From positions 1,364,001-1,428,000 of the forward strand of contig OZ251578.1 in NCBI GenBank assembly GCA_965243835.1: a stretch of 64,000 nt of DNA. The letters run 5' to 3'. This DNA is from G965202665 sp965243835. Its GTDB lineage: Bacteria > Actinomycetota > Acidimicrobiia > Spongiisociales > Spongiisociaceae. Position numbers and translations under genes: made by a program. Below are positions 26,107 through 35,301 of the stretch, piece by piece; the first letter of the stretch is position 1, and each line of letters begins with the position of its first letter. Under the pieces are notes generated by a model. That model was not told where the DNA came from, made no database searches, and saw only the letters and a list, made by a program, of their open reading frames with translations.

Positions 26107-29100
26107 ATGGCCGTAGCCAATCATGAACGTCTGCAAACTTGCCTGATGGAGTTGCGGGACGGTCTCCGCTCCTACTGCGAGCGCACTTGGGAGGGGTTTT
26201 ACGGCGACGAGTGGCTGTCGGTCGTCAACGACAAACTCAAGCATCCCGACCGGTCCCCGTCCGCCGCGGATCTTTCCTTTCTGTTGAAGGGCATCAGCTC
26301 CACTTGGCATGAGGTGTGGAAGCACCATTTCGGCCAGGGGGAGCGCAACTGGATTTCGGAGTTGACCAACGTCCGCAATCGCCATGCCCACAACGAGACG
26401 TTTACGGTGGACGACACCTACCGGGCCTTGGACACTATGGAACGGCTGTTGGAAGCGTTCGGGGCCAGTGAACAGCAACAGAAAGTCAAGACGCAACGCA
26501 ACGACCTGATGCGGCAGCGCTACGAAGGGCAGGCCAACCAGGCGCGGTTCAAAATCGCCCACACCGAAGGTGCCCCGAAAGAGGGTCTGACGCCGTGGCG
26601 GGAAATCATCGCCCCCCACACCGATGTGGCCACCGGCCGGTTCGAGCAGGCGGAGTTCGCCGCCAACCTGCATCTGGTGCGAACCGGCGAAGCCCCGCAC
26701 GAATATCAAGATCCGAGGGAGTTCTACAGCCGCACCTATCTGACGGGGGGGTTGCGCGATTTGCTGACCCGGGCGGCCCGGCGCCTGGCCGGGAAGGGGG
26801 GCGAACCGGTGGTGGAGTTGCAGACCAACTTCGGGGGCGGCAAAACCCATAGCCTGATCGCCCTTTATCACCTGGCGGGGGAGGCGGCCCCGGCCGAGTT
26901 GGCTGGGTTGGGGGAAATGCTGGCCGACGAAGAAATCCAACTGCCGAAAGAGATCAACCGGGCGGTGTTCGTCGGGCAGTGGGAGGACCCTGCGCGACCA
27001 TCGCAGAAAGAGGACGGCGCGGTGGTCAACACCATTTGGGGGGAAATCGCCCACCAGTTGGGCGGAGCGGACGGATACAAGATGGTGGAAACCGCCGACC
27101 GGGCGGGGACCAATCCGGGGAGCGCCCTGCAGGACCTGTTCAAAACTTACGGGCCGGCCGTCATCCTCATCGACGAATGGGTGGCCTACGCCCGGCAACT
27201 GCCTATTGATCCGGAGCGGCAAAGGTTGCCCGCAGGCGACTTCGACACCCAGTTCACGTTCGCCCAAGCGTTGGTGGAAGCGGCGGCGGCGGTGGACAAC
27301 GTGGTGGTGCTGGTGGCTATTCCCGCTTCCGGCATTGAAGTGGGAGGGGAACTGGGACGGGAAGCTTTGCAACGTCTCCGGCTTGTGGTGGGCCGCCTCG
27401 CCCACCAATGGCAACCCGCCACTCCCGATGAAAGTTTCGAGATCGTCCGCCGCCGCCTGTTCGATCCGATGCCGGAAGAGAACTATCGGGCCCGCGACCG
27501 AGTGCTGGAAGCCTTCTGGGATGCCTATAAGAAGAACCCCCGCGATTTCCCGTCCGAAACCAAAGAGAAGGCTTATTTGGAGCGGATGCGCAAATGCTAT
27601 CCCATCCACCCCGAACTGTTCGACCGGTTGTTCGAAGACTGGTCCGCGTTGGACAAGTTTCAGCGGACGCGGGGGGCGTTGCGGTTGATGGCGGAGGTCA
27701 TTTCCAACCTGTGGCGGAACGAAGACCGCAACCTGATGATAATGCCCGGCACCCTGCCCATTAATCACCCGCCGCTGGTGGCGGAGTTGCAAAGATATTT
27801 GGAGGAAGGGTGGGATCCGGTAATCAAACGGGATGTGGACGGCCCCAATTCCCTGCCCGCCCGCATCGATCAGGATAAAAAAGTGTTGGGGGCGTATTCG
27901 GCGACCCGCCGCGTCGCCCGCACCATATACATGGGGTCGGCTCCCCGGCGCGACGCCGCCAACCGGGGCGTGGACCGGCGGCGGGTGGTGCTGGGATGCG
28001 CCCAACCGGGGGAGCAACCGGGGAGGTTCGGCGACGCCCTCCGGTATTTGTCCAACGAGGCCACCCACCTGTATGTGGACGGCAACCAATACTGGTATCA
28101 ACTGCAGCCCAACGTGACCCGGGTGGCGGCGGAACGAGCCGAGTCCGTCGACGTATACGACGCCGATCAGGAAATCAAGCGGCGCCTGTTGGATACGGCG
28201 GGTCGCAATCGGGACTCGTTCAGCGCGGTGCCCATTTTCCCGGAGGGGCCCGGCGATGTGGACGACTCCGACGACGGGGTGAGTTTGGTGATACTGCCGA
28301 TGGACGCCGAACACATTCGCGGAACCGGAGACGGCCCGGCCATTAAGGCGGCGAATGATATTTTGGCCAACCGTTCCGCCGGGCCGCGCCAGCACCGCAA
28401 CCTGCTGGTCTTTTTAGCCGTAGGCGCAAAAAGGGTGGAGGAAGTGCGGCAGGCTTCCCGTTCCTATCTGGCCTGGAAGTCCATTGACCGGGATCGGGAG
28501 TCGATGGACTTGAGCGCGCATCAGCAGAAACAGGTGGAATCCAAGCTCAAGGAATCCGACCAGACTTTGAACTCCCGGATCGAAGTGGCCTTTGAGTACA
28601 TTCTCACGCCCAGTCAGAAGATGGGCACCGCCGATATTGAGTGGATTGAAATCAGGCTCACCGGCAACGGGCCGTTGCCCAAGCGGGCGGCGGACAAACT
28701 GAAATCGGAGGAGAAACTGATCGCCTCCTACAGCGGGGTGCGGGTGCGGATGGACTTGGACAAGGTGCCGCTATGGGGGGAGCGGGGCGACATCACGCTG
28801 GCGGATTTATGGGCGGCTTACGCCAACTTCCCCTATCTGCCCCGTCTGTCCGACTTCAGCGTGCTGAGCACCGCCGTCGGCAACGGCGCCGCCAGCATGA
28901 GCTGGGAGGCCGAAACCTTCGCCTACGCCGAAGCCTGGGACGAAGAGTCCGAAGAATGGCGGGGAATAGTCCGGGGAGCGCAGATAGGGCATCCCTCCCG
29001 CAGCGGCCTGCTACTACGCCCCGATGTAGTCCCGCCCCCGCCGCCTCGGCCCGAATTTAAAAAGGAACCAGACCCGCCCCGCCCGAATGGCAATGGCAAA

Positions 29101-29358
29101 AAGGTAGATAACGGACCAGATCCTACCCTCTCCGAGCCGATACCACAAAGGTTCTACGCCGTCTTCAACCTGGACCCGGTGCGCGGCATCCGTCAGTTGG
29201 GCGAAATAATGGAAAGCGTGACCAAGCACCTGGGCGACAAAGTAACCCTGACCTTGGAGGTCCGAGCCGAAAACCCGGACGGCTTCGACGACCGCACCCG
29301 TCGCACCGTGGAAGAAAACGCCCACCAACTAGATGCTCACGACCACGCCTTCGAATAA
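26107..29358 (+). CDS. DUF499 ATPase with N-terminal Swt1-like HEPN domain
   Basis: A 1083-residue protein and the large ATPase of the defence operon. The N-terminal 125 residues look like a Swt1/HEPN helical domain with a potential RNase motif R90-x4-H95 (NVRNRHAHNE). A DUF499-type AAA+ ATPase follows, with Walker A FGGGKT at 242-247 and Walker B VILIDE at 352-357. The C-terminal part has further alpha/beta domains and a proline-rich linker near 970-1000. AGGAGAAAGG precedes the ATG, 14 bases after copy 2 of the methyltransferase. Families DUF1156 and DUF499 are repeatedly neighbours in predicted anti-phage loci. GC is host-like throughout. Confidence 0.85.
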   Translation: MAVANHERLQTCLMELRDGLRSYCERTWEGFYGDEWLSVVNDKLKHPDRSPSAADLSFLLKGISSTWHEVWKHHFGQGERNWISELTNVRNRHAHNETFTVDDTYRALDTMERLLEAFGASEQQQKVKTQRNDLMRQRYEGQANQARFKIAHTEGAPKEGLTPWREIIAPHTDVATGRFEQAEFAANLHLVRTGEAPHEYQDPREFYSRTYLTGGLRDLLTRAARRLAGKGGEPVVELQTNFGGGKTHSLIALYHLAGEAAPAELAGLGEMLADEEIQLPKEINRAVFVGQWEDPARPSQKEDGAVVNTIWGEIAHQLGGADGYKMVETADRAGTNPGSALQDLFKTYGPAVILIDEWVAYARQLPIDPERQRLPAGDFDTQFTFAQALVEAAAAVDNVVVLVAIPASGIEVGGELGREALQRLRLVVGRLAHQWQPATPDESFEIVRRRLFDPMPEENYRARDRVLEAFWDAYKKNPRDFPSETKEKAYLERMRKCYPIHPELFDRLFEDWSALDKFQRTRGALRLMAEVISNLWRNEDRNLMIMPGTLPINHPPLVAELQRYLEEGWDPVIKRDVDGPNSLPARIDQDKKVLGAYSATRRVARTIYMGSAPRRDAANRGVDRRRVVLGCAQPGEQPGRFGDALRYLSNEATHLYVDGNQYWYQLQPNVTRVAAERAESVDVYDADQEIKRRLLDTAGRNRDSFSAVPIFPEGPGDVDDSDDGVSLVILPMDAEHIRGTGDGPAIKAANDILANRSAGPRQHRNLLVFLAVGAKRVEEVRQASRSYLAWKSIDRDRESMDLSAHQQKQVESKLKESDQTLNSRIEVAFEYILTPSQKMGTADIEWIEIRLTGNGPLPKRAADKLKSEEKLIASYSGVRVRMDLDKVPLWGERGDITLADLWAAYANFPYLPRLSDFSVLSTAVGNGAASMSWEAETFAYAEAWDEESEEWRGIVRGAQIGHPSRSGLLLRPDVVPPPPPRPEFKKEPDPPRPNGNGKKVDNGPDPTLSEPIPQRFYAVFNLDPVRGIRQLGEIMESVTKHLGDKVTLTLEVRAENPDGFDDRTRRTVEENAHQLDAHDHAFE

Positions 29359-29389
29359 GCCACAAAACCAACACATTGATTTTCCGAGT

Positions 29390-30019
29390 TTATTGATGGT
29401 GTTTTCTATAGTAATAGTAGTCATGTATAAGATAATGTCCCAAGAGAGTAGCATTATGAATTCGAGAGGAGGCTTCCTCCTGGGTTGAATAACCAGGATG
29501 CGATCCGTTGGTATTAAATTCGCTTATAATATCATGTAATGAGTCAGCATCCTCTTTATATATTATTAGACCTATTTTTTTGAGTCTGTCCACAGCACTT
29601 GTATCGTTTTTTGCATCATTATTAGTAGCACGCTTATAAATAGTCTTTAGCAATCCTTCTAAGAAGGAACGTAGCATTGCATTGCAAGCTTCATAGTAGC
29701 CACACTCAAAACAGTCTAGTGCCTGCCTGTAAAAATGAAGCTCCCGTTCTAATTTTGTTCTCTCAAGAAGCGAACACAGAGAATCCGGATTGTCCCAATT
29801 CGTGATTAGGCGAGAAACATTTTGCAATGGTTCTTGGAAATTTGCAGGCAATGTTATTTGCCATAGCGGAACAGGCGTAGATGCAATTTGTGCCTTTACG
29901 TGTTGAACCTGTTCAGATAACTCACGCATGGCTTGTGGTCCGCCTATGCTACGCTCGATATCTTTATAATAGCGAATCGCTTTTAGGACCCGCGCCAACT
30001 CTCGTTTGGATAATGTCAT
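29390..30019 (-). CDS. Hypothetical helical protein, possibly HEPN-like (209 aa)
   Basis: A helix-rich protein, AT-rich in codon use, convergent with the DUF499 gene. The central part (YYEACNAMLRSFLEGLLKTI) and the C-terminal part (NGSHPGYSTQEEASSRIHNA) resemble the C-terminal halves of abortive-infection HEPN proteins, but I cannot align a clear catalytic R-x4-H. The ATG at 30019 is chosen over 30025 because GGAG then sits seven bases upstream. Position next to a defence operon fits a defence-associated role, unproven. Confidence 0.6.
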   Translation of the reverse strand: MTLSKRELARVLKAIRYYKDIERSIGGPQAMRELSEQVQHVKAQIASTPVPLWQITLPANFQEPLQNVSRLITNWDNPDSLCSLLERTKLERELHFYRQALDCFECGYYEACNAMLRSFLEGLLKTIYKRATNNDAKNDTSAVDRLKKIGLIIYKEDADSLHDIISEFNTNGSHPGYSTQEEASSRIHNATLLGHYLIHDYYYYRKHHQ

Positions 30020-30365
30020 TGCCATTCTCCTTATCTTTCTTTCCCAGGTCCCTGATATTCCTGAGATTACTCGTGCACTGCCTGTTGGGAATCAAAAATA
30101 TCATATACAAAACTTTTTGTCAAGCCCTTTCGGCGGTCTCCACTAAGGCCGTGTTTGATCTGGTCAAGGTGGTTTACTCTGTGCGGGGACAATGTCCAGC
30201 ATAGAGCACCGTGGTTGTTGACCTCCGGTTTGCTTATTCGTTGGGATGAGGTAGAATATTTGGAGTTCACGCCCGGTGAGGTTGACGAAGGAGCTTCGGA
30301 TTTCACTGCGGCTGGCGACAAAGCAGGAAATCCGGAGTCCGTGTTGGATGAAAGGGATGATAGCG
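30020..30365. other. Intergenic region with divergent promoters
   Basis: No convincing gene. It holds the ribosome site of the minus-strand gene at its left end and, on the plus strand, TTGCTT (30230-30235) and TAGAAT (30252-30257) with a 16-base spacer, a candidate promoter for the small-protein array. A short plus-strand frame (30155-30373) is open but overlaps the promoter and lacks a ribosome site. Confidence 0.45.
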
Positions 30366-30599
30366 ATGTTTAACAAAGAGGCTAGGGAGATAAGGAAAAG
30401 AGCCCGGGAGGCTCGCAAAAAGGCCAAGGCCTATGCTAAGAGAGTTAGCCAGGGTCCCTACAGGGGAGCCAAGATTCGCGCCGAGGACAGTGTGCCGCCT
30501 CCGGACTGGCCGATTATCGGGTTCCAAAAGCCAACAGGGCAGGCCAACACAACCCCCGGCAATGTAGGATCTTCGTCTGAAACGCCTTCGTCTGTGTAA
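30366..30599 (+). CDS. Tiny basic protein 1 of a three-member tandem family (77 aa)
   Basis: The N-terminal half is almost all Lys, Arg and Ala in a helix (REIRKRAREARKKAKAY). It is followed by YRGAKIRAEDSVPPPDWPII and GFQK, then a Ser/Thr-rich tail. The same central motif (V/I-R-x-E-D-x-x-PPP-x-x-PIIGF-K) appears in the next gene and in weaker form in the third. AAAGGGA sits eight bases before the ATG. No family is recognised. The basic helix suggests nucleic-acid or ribosome binding. Confidence 0.6.
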   Translation: MFNKEAREIRKRAREARKKAKAYAKRVSQGPYRGAKIRAEDSVPPPDWPIIGFQKPTGQANTTPGNVGSSSETPSSV

Positions 30600-30688
30600 A
30601 GTAACGCAAACTAAAAAGGTTTCGTTTACCGGTGGTATGGTAATTAGTATCGCCACGGGAAATATTAAGCCTGGAAAGGAGAGTAAAG

Positions 30689-30907
30689 ATGCGCAGGAAA
30701 AAGGAACGGAAGCCTCGTCGGAAATCAGGCGCGCCTTATATGGCCGGTGACGTGCGGGTTGAGGATGCCGGGCCGCCTCCGAAGGGGCCGATCATCGGAT
30801 TCCATAAGCTGGCCAAGCCCGCCCCTGAGCCCGAGAATGGGAAATCCGCGGTGGATGCGGAGGCCGCTTCTATTGTAGAAAGAGCGATAAATAAGGTTAA
30901 GTATTAG
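30689..30907 (+). CDS. Tiny basic protein 2 of the tandem family (72 aa)
   Basis: Starts MRRKKERKPRRKSG, then YMAGDVRVEDAGPPPKGPII and GFHK, then an acidic helix ending IVERAINKVKY. AAAGGAGAG lies a few bases before the ATG. The last codons plus the following 100 bases are duplicated just upstream of uvrA (31274-31410), where the same ERAINKVK ending can still be read without a gene in front of it. Confidence 0.65.
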   Translation: MRRKKERKPRRKSGAPYMAGDVRVEDAGPPPKGPIIGFHKLAKPAPEPENGKSAVDAEAASIVERAINKVKY

Positions 30908-31008
30908 GTCCGGGGTGGGCGGCAGGGGAGCGACGGTCCTGTTGGGGTGGGTTATTATAGGGAATTGCGCGACCTCTTCTCGGAAACGGAAGACCGTGGA
31001 GAATGGCG
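30872..31008 (+). repeat. Direct repeat of the region upstream of uvrA, copy 1
   Basis: Resembles 31274-31410: GAAAGAGCGATAAATAAGGT, then GGGGAGCGACGG and CTCGGAAACGGAAGA are shared in the same order and spacing. It includes the end of tiny gene 2 and a TATTAT element at about 30953-30958 that would serve the third tiny gene. Confidence 0.85.
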
Positions 31009-31031
31009 GCAAAATGAAGGGAGCGAAATCG

Positions 31032-31232
31032 ATGTTTAGGAAAAGAGGCAAACGGCCCCGCCGGGAAATAGGCCGGCCGGAAATGGGAAGGCCGTACGTG
31101 GCGGCTGATGTATTGCCAAGCGAGGCTGATCCGCCTCCGGATGATTGGTTTATCCCCCTTCACGGAGGAAGCCGGCGAGAGAGCGTTCCCCGCAAGTCGG
31201 ATGCTTCCCCTGAAACCGCTATGCAAGGGTAA
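31032..31232 (+). CDS. Tiny basic protein 3 of the tandem family (66 aa)
   Basis: Starts MFRKRGKRPRREIGRPEMG, then YVAADVLPSEADPPPDDW, followed by a short Ser/Arg-rich tail. The alignment with the other two is clear in the basic N-terminus, the YVAADV strand and the PPPDDW turn, but the PIIGF motif has changed to FIPLHGG. GGGAG lies eight bases before the ATG at 31032. An earlier in-frame start at 30915 would run through the duplicated promoter-like repeat and is rejected. Confidence 0.55.
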   Translation: MFRKRGKRPRREIGRPEMGRPYVAADVLPSEADPPPDDWFIPLHGGSRRESVPRKSDASPETAMQG

Positions 31233-31273
31233 TTAAGGGCTTAGTTTTGCTGTGGGCGCAAAGGCCTTTCCCC

Positions 31274-31410
31274 ATTGAGGAAAGAGCGATAAATAAGGTA
31301 AAACACTAGGTCGGGGGACAGTTGGCGGGGGAGCGACGGGCGTGGTTTGGGCTACTATGATGGGGGGTTGCGCACGCTTCCTCTCGGAAACGGAAGAACT
31401 TGGAGTATGA
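31274..31410 (+). repeat. Direct repeat upstream of uvrA, copy 2 (uvrA promoter region)
   Basis: Copy of 30872-31008. Its left end reads as the orphan C-terminus (EERAINKVKH) of a tiny-protein gene. Its right end contains TACTAT at about 31352-31357 and runs into the uvrA start, so it probably carries the uvrA promoter. Confidence 0.85.
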
Positions 31411-34229
31411 CGGCGGACAATTTGGTGGTGCGGGGCGCCCGCGAACACAACCTGGCGGATATTTCGGTGGAACTGCCCCGGGATCGGCTGATCGTCTTCA
31501 CCGGCCTGTCCGGGTCGGGGAAGTCAAGTTTGGCTTTCGACACCATCTACGCCGAGGGGCAGCGCCGCTATGTGGAAAGCCTGTCCGCCTACGCCCGCCA
31601 GTTCCTCGGGCAGATGGACAAACCGGATGTGGATTTCATCGAAGGCCTGTCCCCGGCCATCTCCATCGACCAGAAAACGGCCAGCCGCAACCCCCGTTCC
31701 ACGGTGGGCACCGTCACCGAAGTTCACGACTACCTGCGCCTGCTGTACGCCCGCATCGGCAAACCGCACTGCCCGCAGTGCCAGAGGCCGGTCACCCGCC
31801 AAACACCCCAGCAGATCGTGGACCGCATCTCCGAGTTGGAAGAAGGCGCCCGGTTCCAGGTGTTGGCCCCGGTGGTGCGGGGGCGAAAAGGCGAATACGA
31901 GGAGCTGTTCAACGACCTGTCCAAACAAGGGTTCAGCCGGGTGCGGGTGGATGGGGAAATAATGGACCTGGGCGGAAAACTGCGCCTGGACCGTTACTTT
32001 ACCCACAACATTGAAGTTGTAGTCGACCGTTTGGTCGCCCGCAAGTCGGGGGTGCGCCGCCTTACCGACTCCCTGGAAACCGCTTTGGGGCTCACCGGCG
32101 GGATCGCGGTGGTGGACGTCATCGACGGACCGGAACTGACTTTCAGCCAGCACTTGGCTTGCGACCACTGCGGCCTGTCGTTCGAGGAGCTGGAACCCCG
32201 CTCCTTCTCCTTCAACAGCCCCTACGGAGCCTGTCAGACCTGTTCCGGGATCGGCACCAAATTCGAAGTGGATCCGCAACTGGTCATACCGGACGACACC
32301 CTCACCCTGGAGGAAGGGGCGGTGGCCCCCTGGTCCGCCCACCGCAACCTTTACTACCGCAACCTGCTGGAGGGACTGTCCGAAGAGTTGGGCTTCCCCA
32401 TGGACGTCCCGTTCCGAAAGCTTGCCAAAAAACACCGGGAAGCCATCCTGTACGGCACGGGCGGGTTGCGCATCCCGGTGAAAATGACCTCCCGCCGGGG
32501 GCGCACCCGTCACTATCGGGTGCGTCATGAAGGGGTGATACCGCTCATACGCCGCCGCCACGAGCAGACCGAAAGCGAAGCCTCCCGCTTCTACCATCAG
32601 GAATATATGCGGGAAGCCCCCTGCCAGGACTGCGGAGGGGCCCGCCTCAACCCGGTTTCGCTGGCGGTGACGGTAGGGGAAATGAACATCTTCCAGCTCT
32701 GCTCCCGCTCCATTCGCGCCACTTTGCAGGCCTTGGAAAAACTGGAACTGAACGAGCGGGACGCGGCCATCGCCGACGCGGTGCTGAAAGAAATCAAAGC
32801 CCGGCTGGCTTTCCTGCTGGACGTGGGATTGGATTACCTGACCCTCTACCGGGGGGCGGCCACCCTCTCCGGCGGGGAGGCGCAGCGCATCCGCCTGGCC
32901 ACCCAGATCGGCTCCGGCCTGGTGGGGGTGCTGTACGTGCTGGACGAACCCTCCATCGGCCTCCATCAGCGGGACAACCGTCGCCTGATCGAAACCCTGC
33001 TCCGCCTGCGGGACCTGGGCAACACCCTGATCGTGGTGGAACACGACGAGGAAACCATACGCAGCGCCGACCACATCGTGGACCTGGGGCCGGGGGCGGG
33101 GGAGAGCGGGGGGAGGGTGGTGGCCGAAGGTTCCCTGCGGGACGTTACAGCCGAGCGGGAGTCGCTGACCGGCGACTATCTGGCCGGGCGGCGCTCCATC
33201 GCCTCCCCGGAGCGGCGCCGGCCCGGGGACGGGCGGGAAGTGGAGGTGATCGGAGCCGCCGCCAACAACCTGCGCGACCTGGACGTGGCTTTTCCGCTGG
33301 GGACGCTGACCGCCGTCACCGGGGTGTCGGGCAGCGGCAAATCCTCCCTGGTTCTGGAAATACTTTCCAAAGGGCTGTCGCAGCGCCTGTACCGGTCCCG
33401 CTCGGTGCCCGGCCATCACCGCCGCATCCTGGGGGCGGAGTCGGTGGACAAGGTGATCAACATCGACCAGTCGCCCATCGGACGCACCCCCCGCTCCAAC
33501 CCCGCCACCTACACCAAGGTTTTCGACCGCATCCGCTCCTTGTTCGCCTCCGTCCCCGAAGCCCGGGCCCGGGGTTACAAACCGGGGCGGTTCTCGTTCA
33601 ACGTGACCGGGGGGCGGTGCGAAGCCTGCCGGGGGGACGGCACCATCCGCATCGAAATGCATTTTCTGCCCGATGTGTACGTGCCTTGCGAAGTGTGCGA
33701 AGGCCGCCGTTACAACCGGGACACCCTGGACGTAACGTGGAAGGGCCGTTCCATCGCCGACGTGCTGGGAATGCCGGTGGAGCAGGCCCTGGAATTCTTC
33801 GCCGCCCAGCCTCCCATCGCCCGCACCATGCAGACCCTGTGGGACGTGGGCTTGGGATACATCCGGCTGGGACAGCCCGCCCCCACCTTGTCCGGAGGGG
33901 AGGCGCAACGGGTGAAACTGGCCTCCGAACTGGGGAAACGGGCCACCGGCGACACCGTTTACATCCTGGACGAACCCACCACCGGCCTCCATTTCGAAGA
34001 TGTCAAAAAACTGTTGGCGGTGCTGCACCGGCTGGTGGACGGGGGCAACACGGTGATCATCATCGAACACAACTTGGACGTGGTCAAATCCGCCGACTGG
34101 ATCATCGACCTGGGGCCGGAAGGGGGGGAGGAGGGGGGGCGGGTGGTGGCGGAAGGAACCCCCGAACAGGTGGCGGAAGTCCCCGACTCCTACACCGGCA
34201 AGTTTCTGCGGGAGATGCTGGTCCCCTGA
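31407..34229 (+). CDS. uvrA: Excinuclease ABC subunit A
   Basis: Damage-scanning ATPase of nucleotide excision repair, 940 residues, a normal length. Two ABC ATPase modules are present: Walker A GLSGSGKSS near the start and GVSGSGKSSL in the second half, with signature motifs TLSGGEAQRIRLA and TLSGGEAQRVKLA. Two Cys4 zinc modules are seen (CDHC with CQTC, and CEAC with CEVC). The frame is open to 31347, but ATG 31407 gives the canonical N-terminus (NLVVRGAREHNL) and lies downstream of the likely -10 element. uvrC follows after two small genes. uvrB is more than 20 kb upstream, separated by the islands. Confidence 0.96.
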   Translation: MTADNLVVRGAREHNLADISVELPRDRLIVFTGLSGSGKSSLAFDTIYAEGQRRYVESLSAYARQFLGQMDKPDVDFIEGLSPAISIDQKTASRNPRSTVGTVTEVHDYLRLLYARIGKPHCPQCQRPVTRQTPQQIVDRISELEEGARFQVLAPVVRGRKGEYEELFNDLSKQGFSRVRVDGEIMDLGGKLRLDRYFTHNIEVVVDRLVARKSGVRRLTDSLETALGLTGGIAVVDVIDGPELTFSQHLACDHCGLSFEELEPRSFSFNSPYGACQTCSGIGTKFEVDPQLVIPDDTLTLEEGAVAPWSAHRNLYYRNLLEGLSEELGFPMDVPFRKLAKKHREAILYGTGGLRIPVKMTSRRGRTRHYRVRHEGVIPLIRRRHEQTESEASRFYHQEYMREAPCQDCGGARLNPVSLAVTVGEMNIFQLCSRSIRATLQALEKLELNERDAAIADAVLKEIKARLAFLLDVGLDYLTLYRGAATLSGGEAQRIRLATQIGSGLVGVLYVLDEPSIGLHQRDNRRLIETLLRLRDLGNTLIVVEHDEETIRSADHIVDLGPGAGESGGRVVAEGSLRDVTAERESLTGDYLAGRRSIASPERRRPGDGREVEVIGAAANNLRDLDVAFPLGTLTAVTGVSGSGKSSLVLEILSKGLSQRLYRSRSVPGHHRRILGAESVDKVINIDQSPIGRTPRSNPATYTKVFDRIRSLFASVPEARARGYKPGRFSFNVTGGRCEACRGDGTIRIEMHFLPDVYVPCEVCEGRRYNRDTLDVTWKGRSIADVLGMPVEQALEFFAAQPPIARTMQTLWDVGLGYIRLGQPAPTLSGGEAQRVKLASELGKRATGDTVYILDEPTTGLHFEDVKKLLAVLHRLVDGGNTVIIIEHNLDVVKSADWIIDLGPEGGEEGGRVVAEGTPEQVAEVPDSYTGKFLREMLVP

Positions 34230-34254
34230 GCGGGGCGGCACTTCGTCGACGCTG

Positions 34255-34998
34255 ATGGAACCGCCCCCGCCCCGGGAGGAGTCCGACTGGACGGAGCTGA
34301 CCGAATGGTGGTTGGCCGAATCGGCCGCCGAAGCCTACGCCGAAGAGGTGATCCCGCTGTTTTTGGAGATAATGCCCCCGGCGGCGGGGCGGGTGTGGCT
34401 GGACGCCGGATGCGGGGACGGGGCGGTGGCCGACCGGGTGACGGAGACGGGGGAGGCGGTGGTGGGGGCGGACGTCAACCCGGAGTTGGCGGCCCGGGCC
34501 GCCCGCCGCCACCCGGCGGTGCGGCTCCGCCTGCCCGACCTGTCCTGCATCCGGGACCGGTCTTTGGACGGGGCGTACGCGGTGCTGGTCTTGGAGCACA
34601 TCTCGGATCGGGAGCGGTTCTTCGCCGAAACGGCCCGGGTGGTGCGGCCGGGAGGGGCGTTGGCGGCGGTGATCAACCATCCGGTGTACACCGCCCCCGG
34701 TTCGGGGCCGATACTGGACCCGTCCGACGGGGAGATTTTCTGGCGGTTCGGGGACTACCTGGCCCCCGGCGTCGCCACCGAACCGGCCGGAGGCGAGCAG
34801 GTTGCGTTTCATCATCTCCCCATGGGGATGTTGCTGACGCAGGCGGCGGCGGCCGGATGGTCCCTGCGGCGCGTGTTGGAGCGGGGAGTGGGGTCGCGGG
34901 CCGCCGCCCGCGACCCCATCCTGGCCCGGCACGGCCAAATCCCCCACCTGATGGCCCTCCGCTGGAGCCTCGGTACCCGCCTCCTTGATGCCTGTTAG
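34255..34998 (+). CDS. Class I SAM-dependent methyltransferase
   Basis: A 247-residue enzyme with the SAM-binding motif VWLDAGCGDGAVADRV, the acidic motif VVGADVNPE and a motif IV-like VLVLEHISDRE. A PGGALAAVINHPVY strand follows, typical of small-molecule methyltransferases (Methyltransf_11 type). Substrate is unknown. It lies 25 bases after uvrA on the same strand and may be co-transcribed. Confidence 0.85.
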   Translation: MEPPPPREESDWTELTEWWLAESAAEAYAEEVIPLFLEIMPPAAGRVWLDAGCGDGAVADRVTETGEAVVGADVNPELAARAARRHPAVRLRLPDLSCIRDRSLDGAYAVLVLEHISDRERFFAETARVVRPGGALAAVINHPVYTAPGSGPILDPSDGEIFWRFGDYLAPGVATEPAGGEQVAFHHLPMGMLLTQAAAAGWSLRRVLERGVGSRAAARDPILARHGQIPHLMALRWSLGTRLLDAC

Positions 34999-35014
34999 TA
35001 GACAATGCTAATAT
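34985..35014 (+). promoter_or_regulatory. Candidate promoter of the small ORF before uvrC
   Basis: TTGATG at 34985-34990 and TAATAT at 35009-35014 with an 18-base spacer, at the end of the methyltransferase gene. Confidence 0.4.
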
Positions 35015-35029
35015 AAGATAAGGATTATG

Positions 35030-35245
35030 ATGGTTGCTATGAGAGATACAGCAGACTCCCGTTTGATGGGGTCGGATGTCATTCCGGAGAGCTACTTGCG
35101 TAGTTTGCCGGATGAAGCGGTCGAGTGGCTTGGCAACCACGAGTCGGAACTGGCTCTGGCGGCGGCGGCGGAGCGCGGTGAGCATGATGCGGATATTCTG
35201 GAAACCCTGCGGGAGATGGAGTCCGAACAGGGCGCAACGCAGTAG
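35030..35245 (+). CDS. Small acidic hypothetical protein (71 aa)
   Basis: A helical, acidic protein (ESYLRSLPDEAVEWLGNHES, then AAAAERGEHDADILETLREM). AAGGA lies 5-6 bases before the ATG at 35030. An adjacent ATG at 35027 and another at 35039 are alternatives. The end is about 56 bases before uvrC. The fold could be a small regulator or antitoxin, but no family is recognised. Confidence 0.55.
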   Translation: MVAMRDTADSRLMGSDVIPESYLRSLPDEAVEWLGNHESELALAAAAERGEHDADILETLREMESEQGATQ

Positions 35246-35301
35246 GCGGGCCGCGCCGGACGACGATGGCAGGCGGGTCGCCGGGCGGGTAGCCTGGGGG
35301 T

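Noticed and set aside
30155..30373. A 72-codon plus-strand ORF upstream of the tiny-protein array
   Set aside because: It spans a better candidate promoter, lacks a ribosome site and overlaps the start of the first tiny gene; kept only as part of the intergenic note.
31274..31410. LexA/SOS box upstream of uvrA
   Set aside because: I looked for GAAC-N4-GTTC-type palindromes near uvrA, uvrB and uvrC and saw none.
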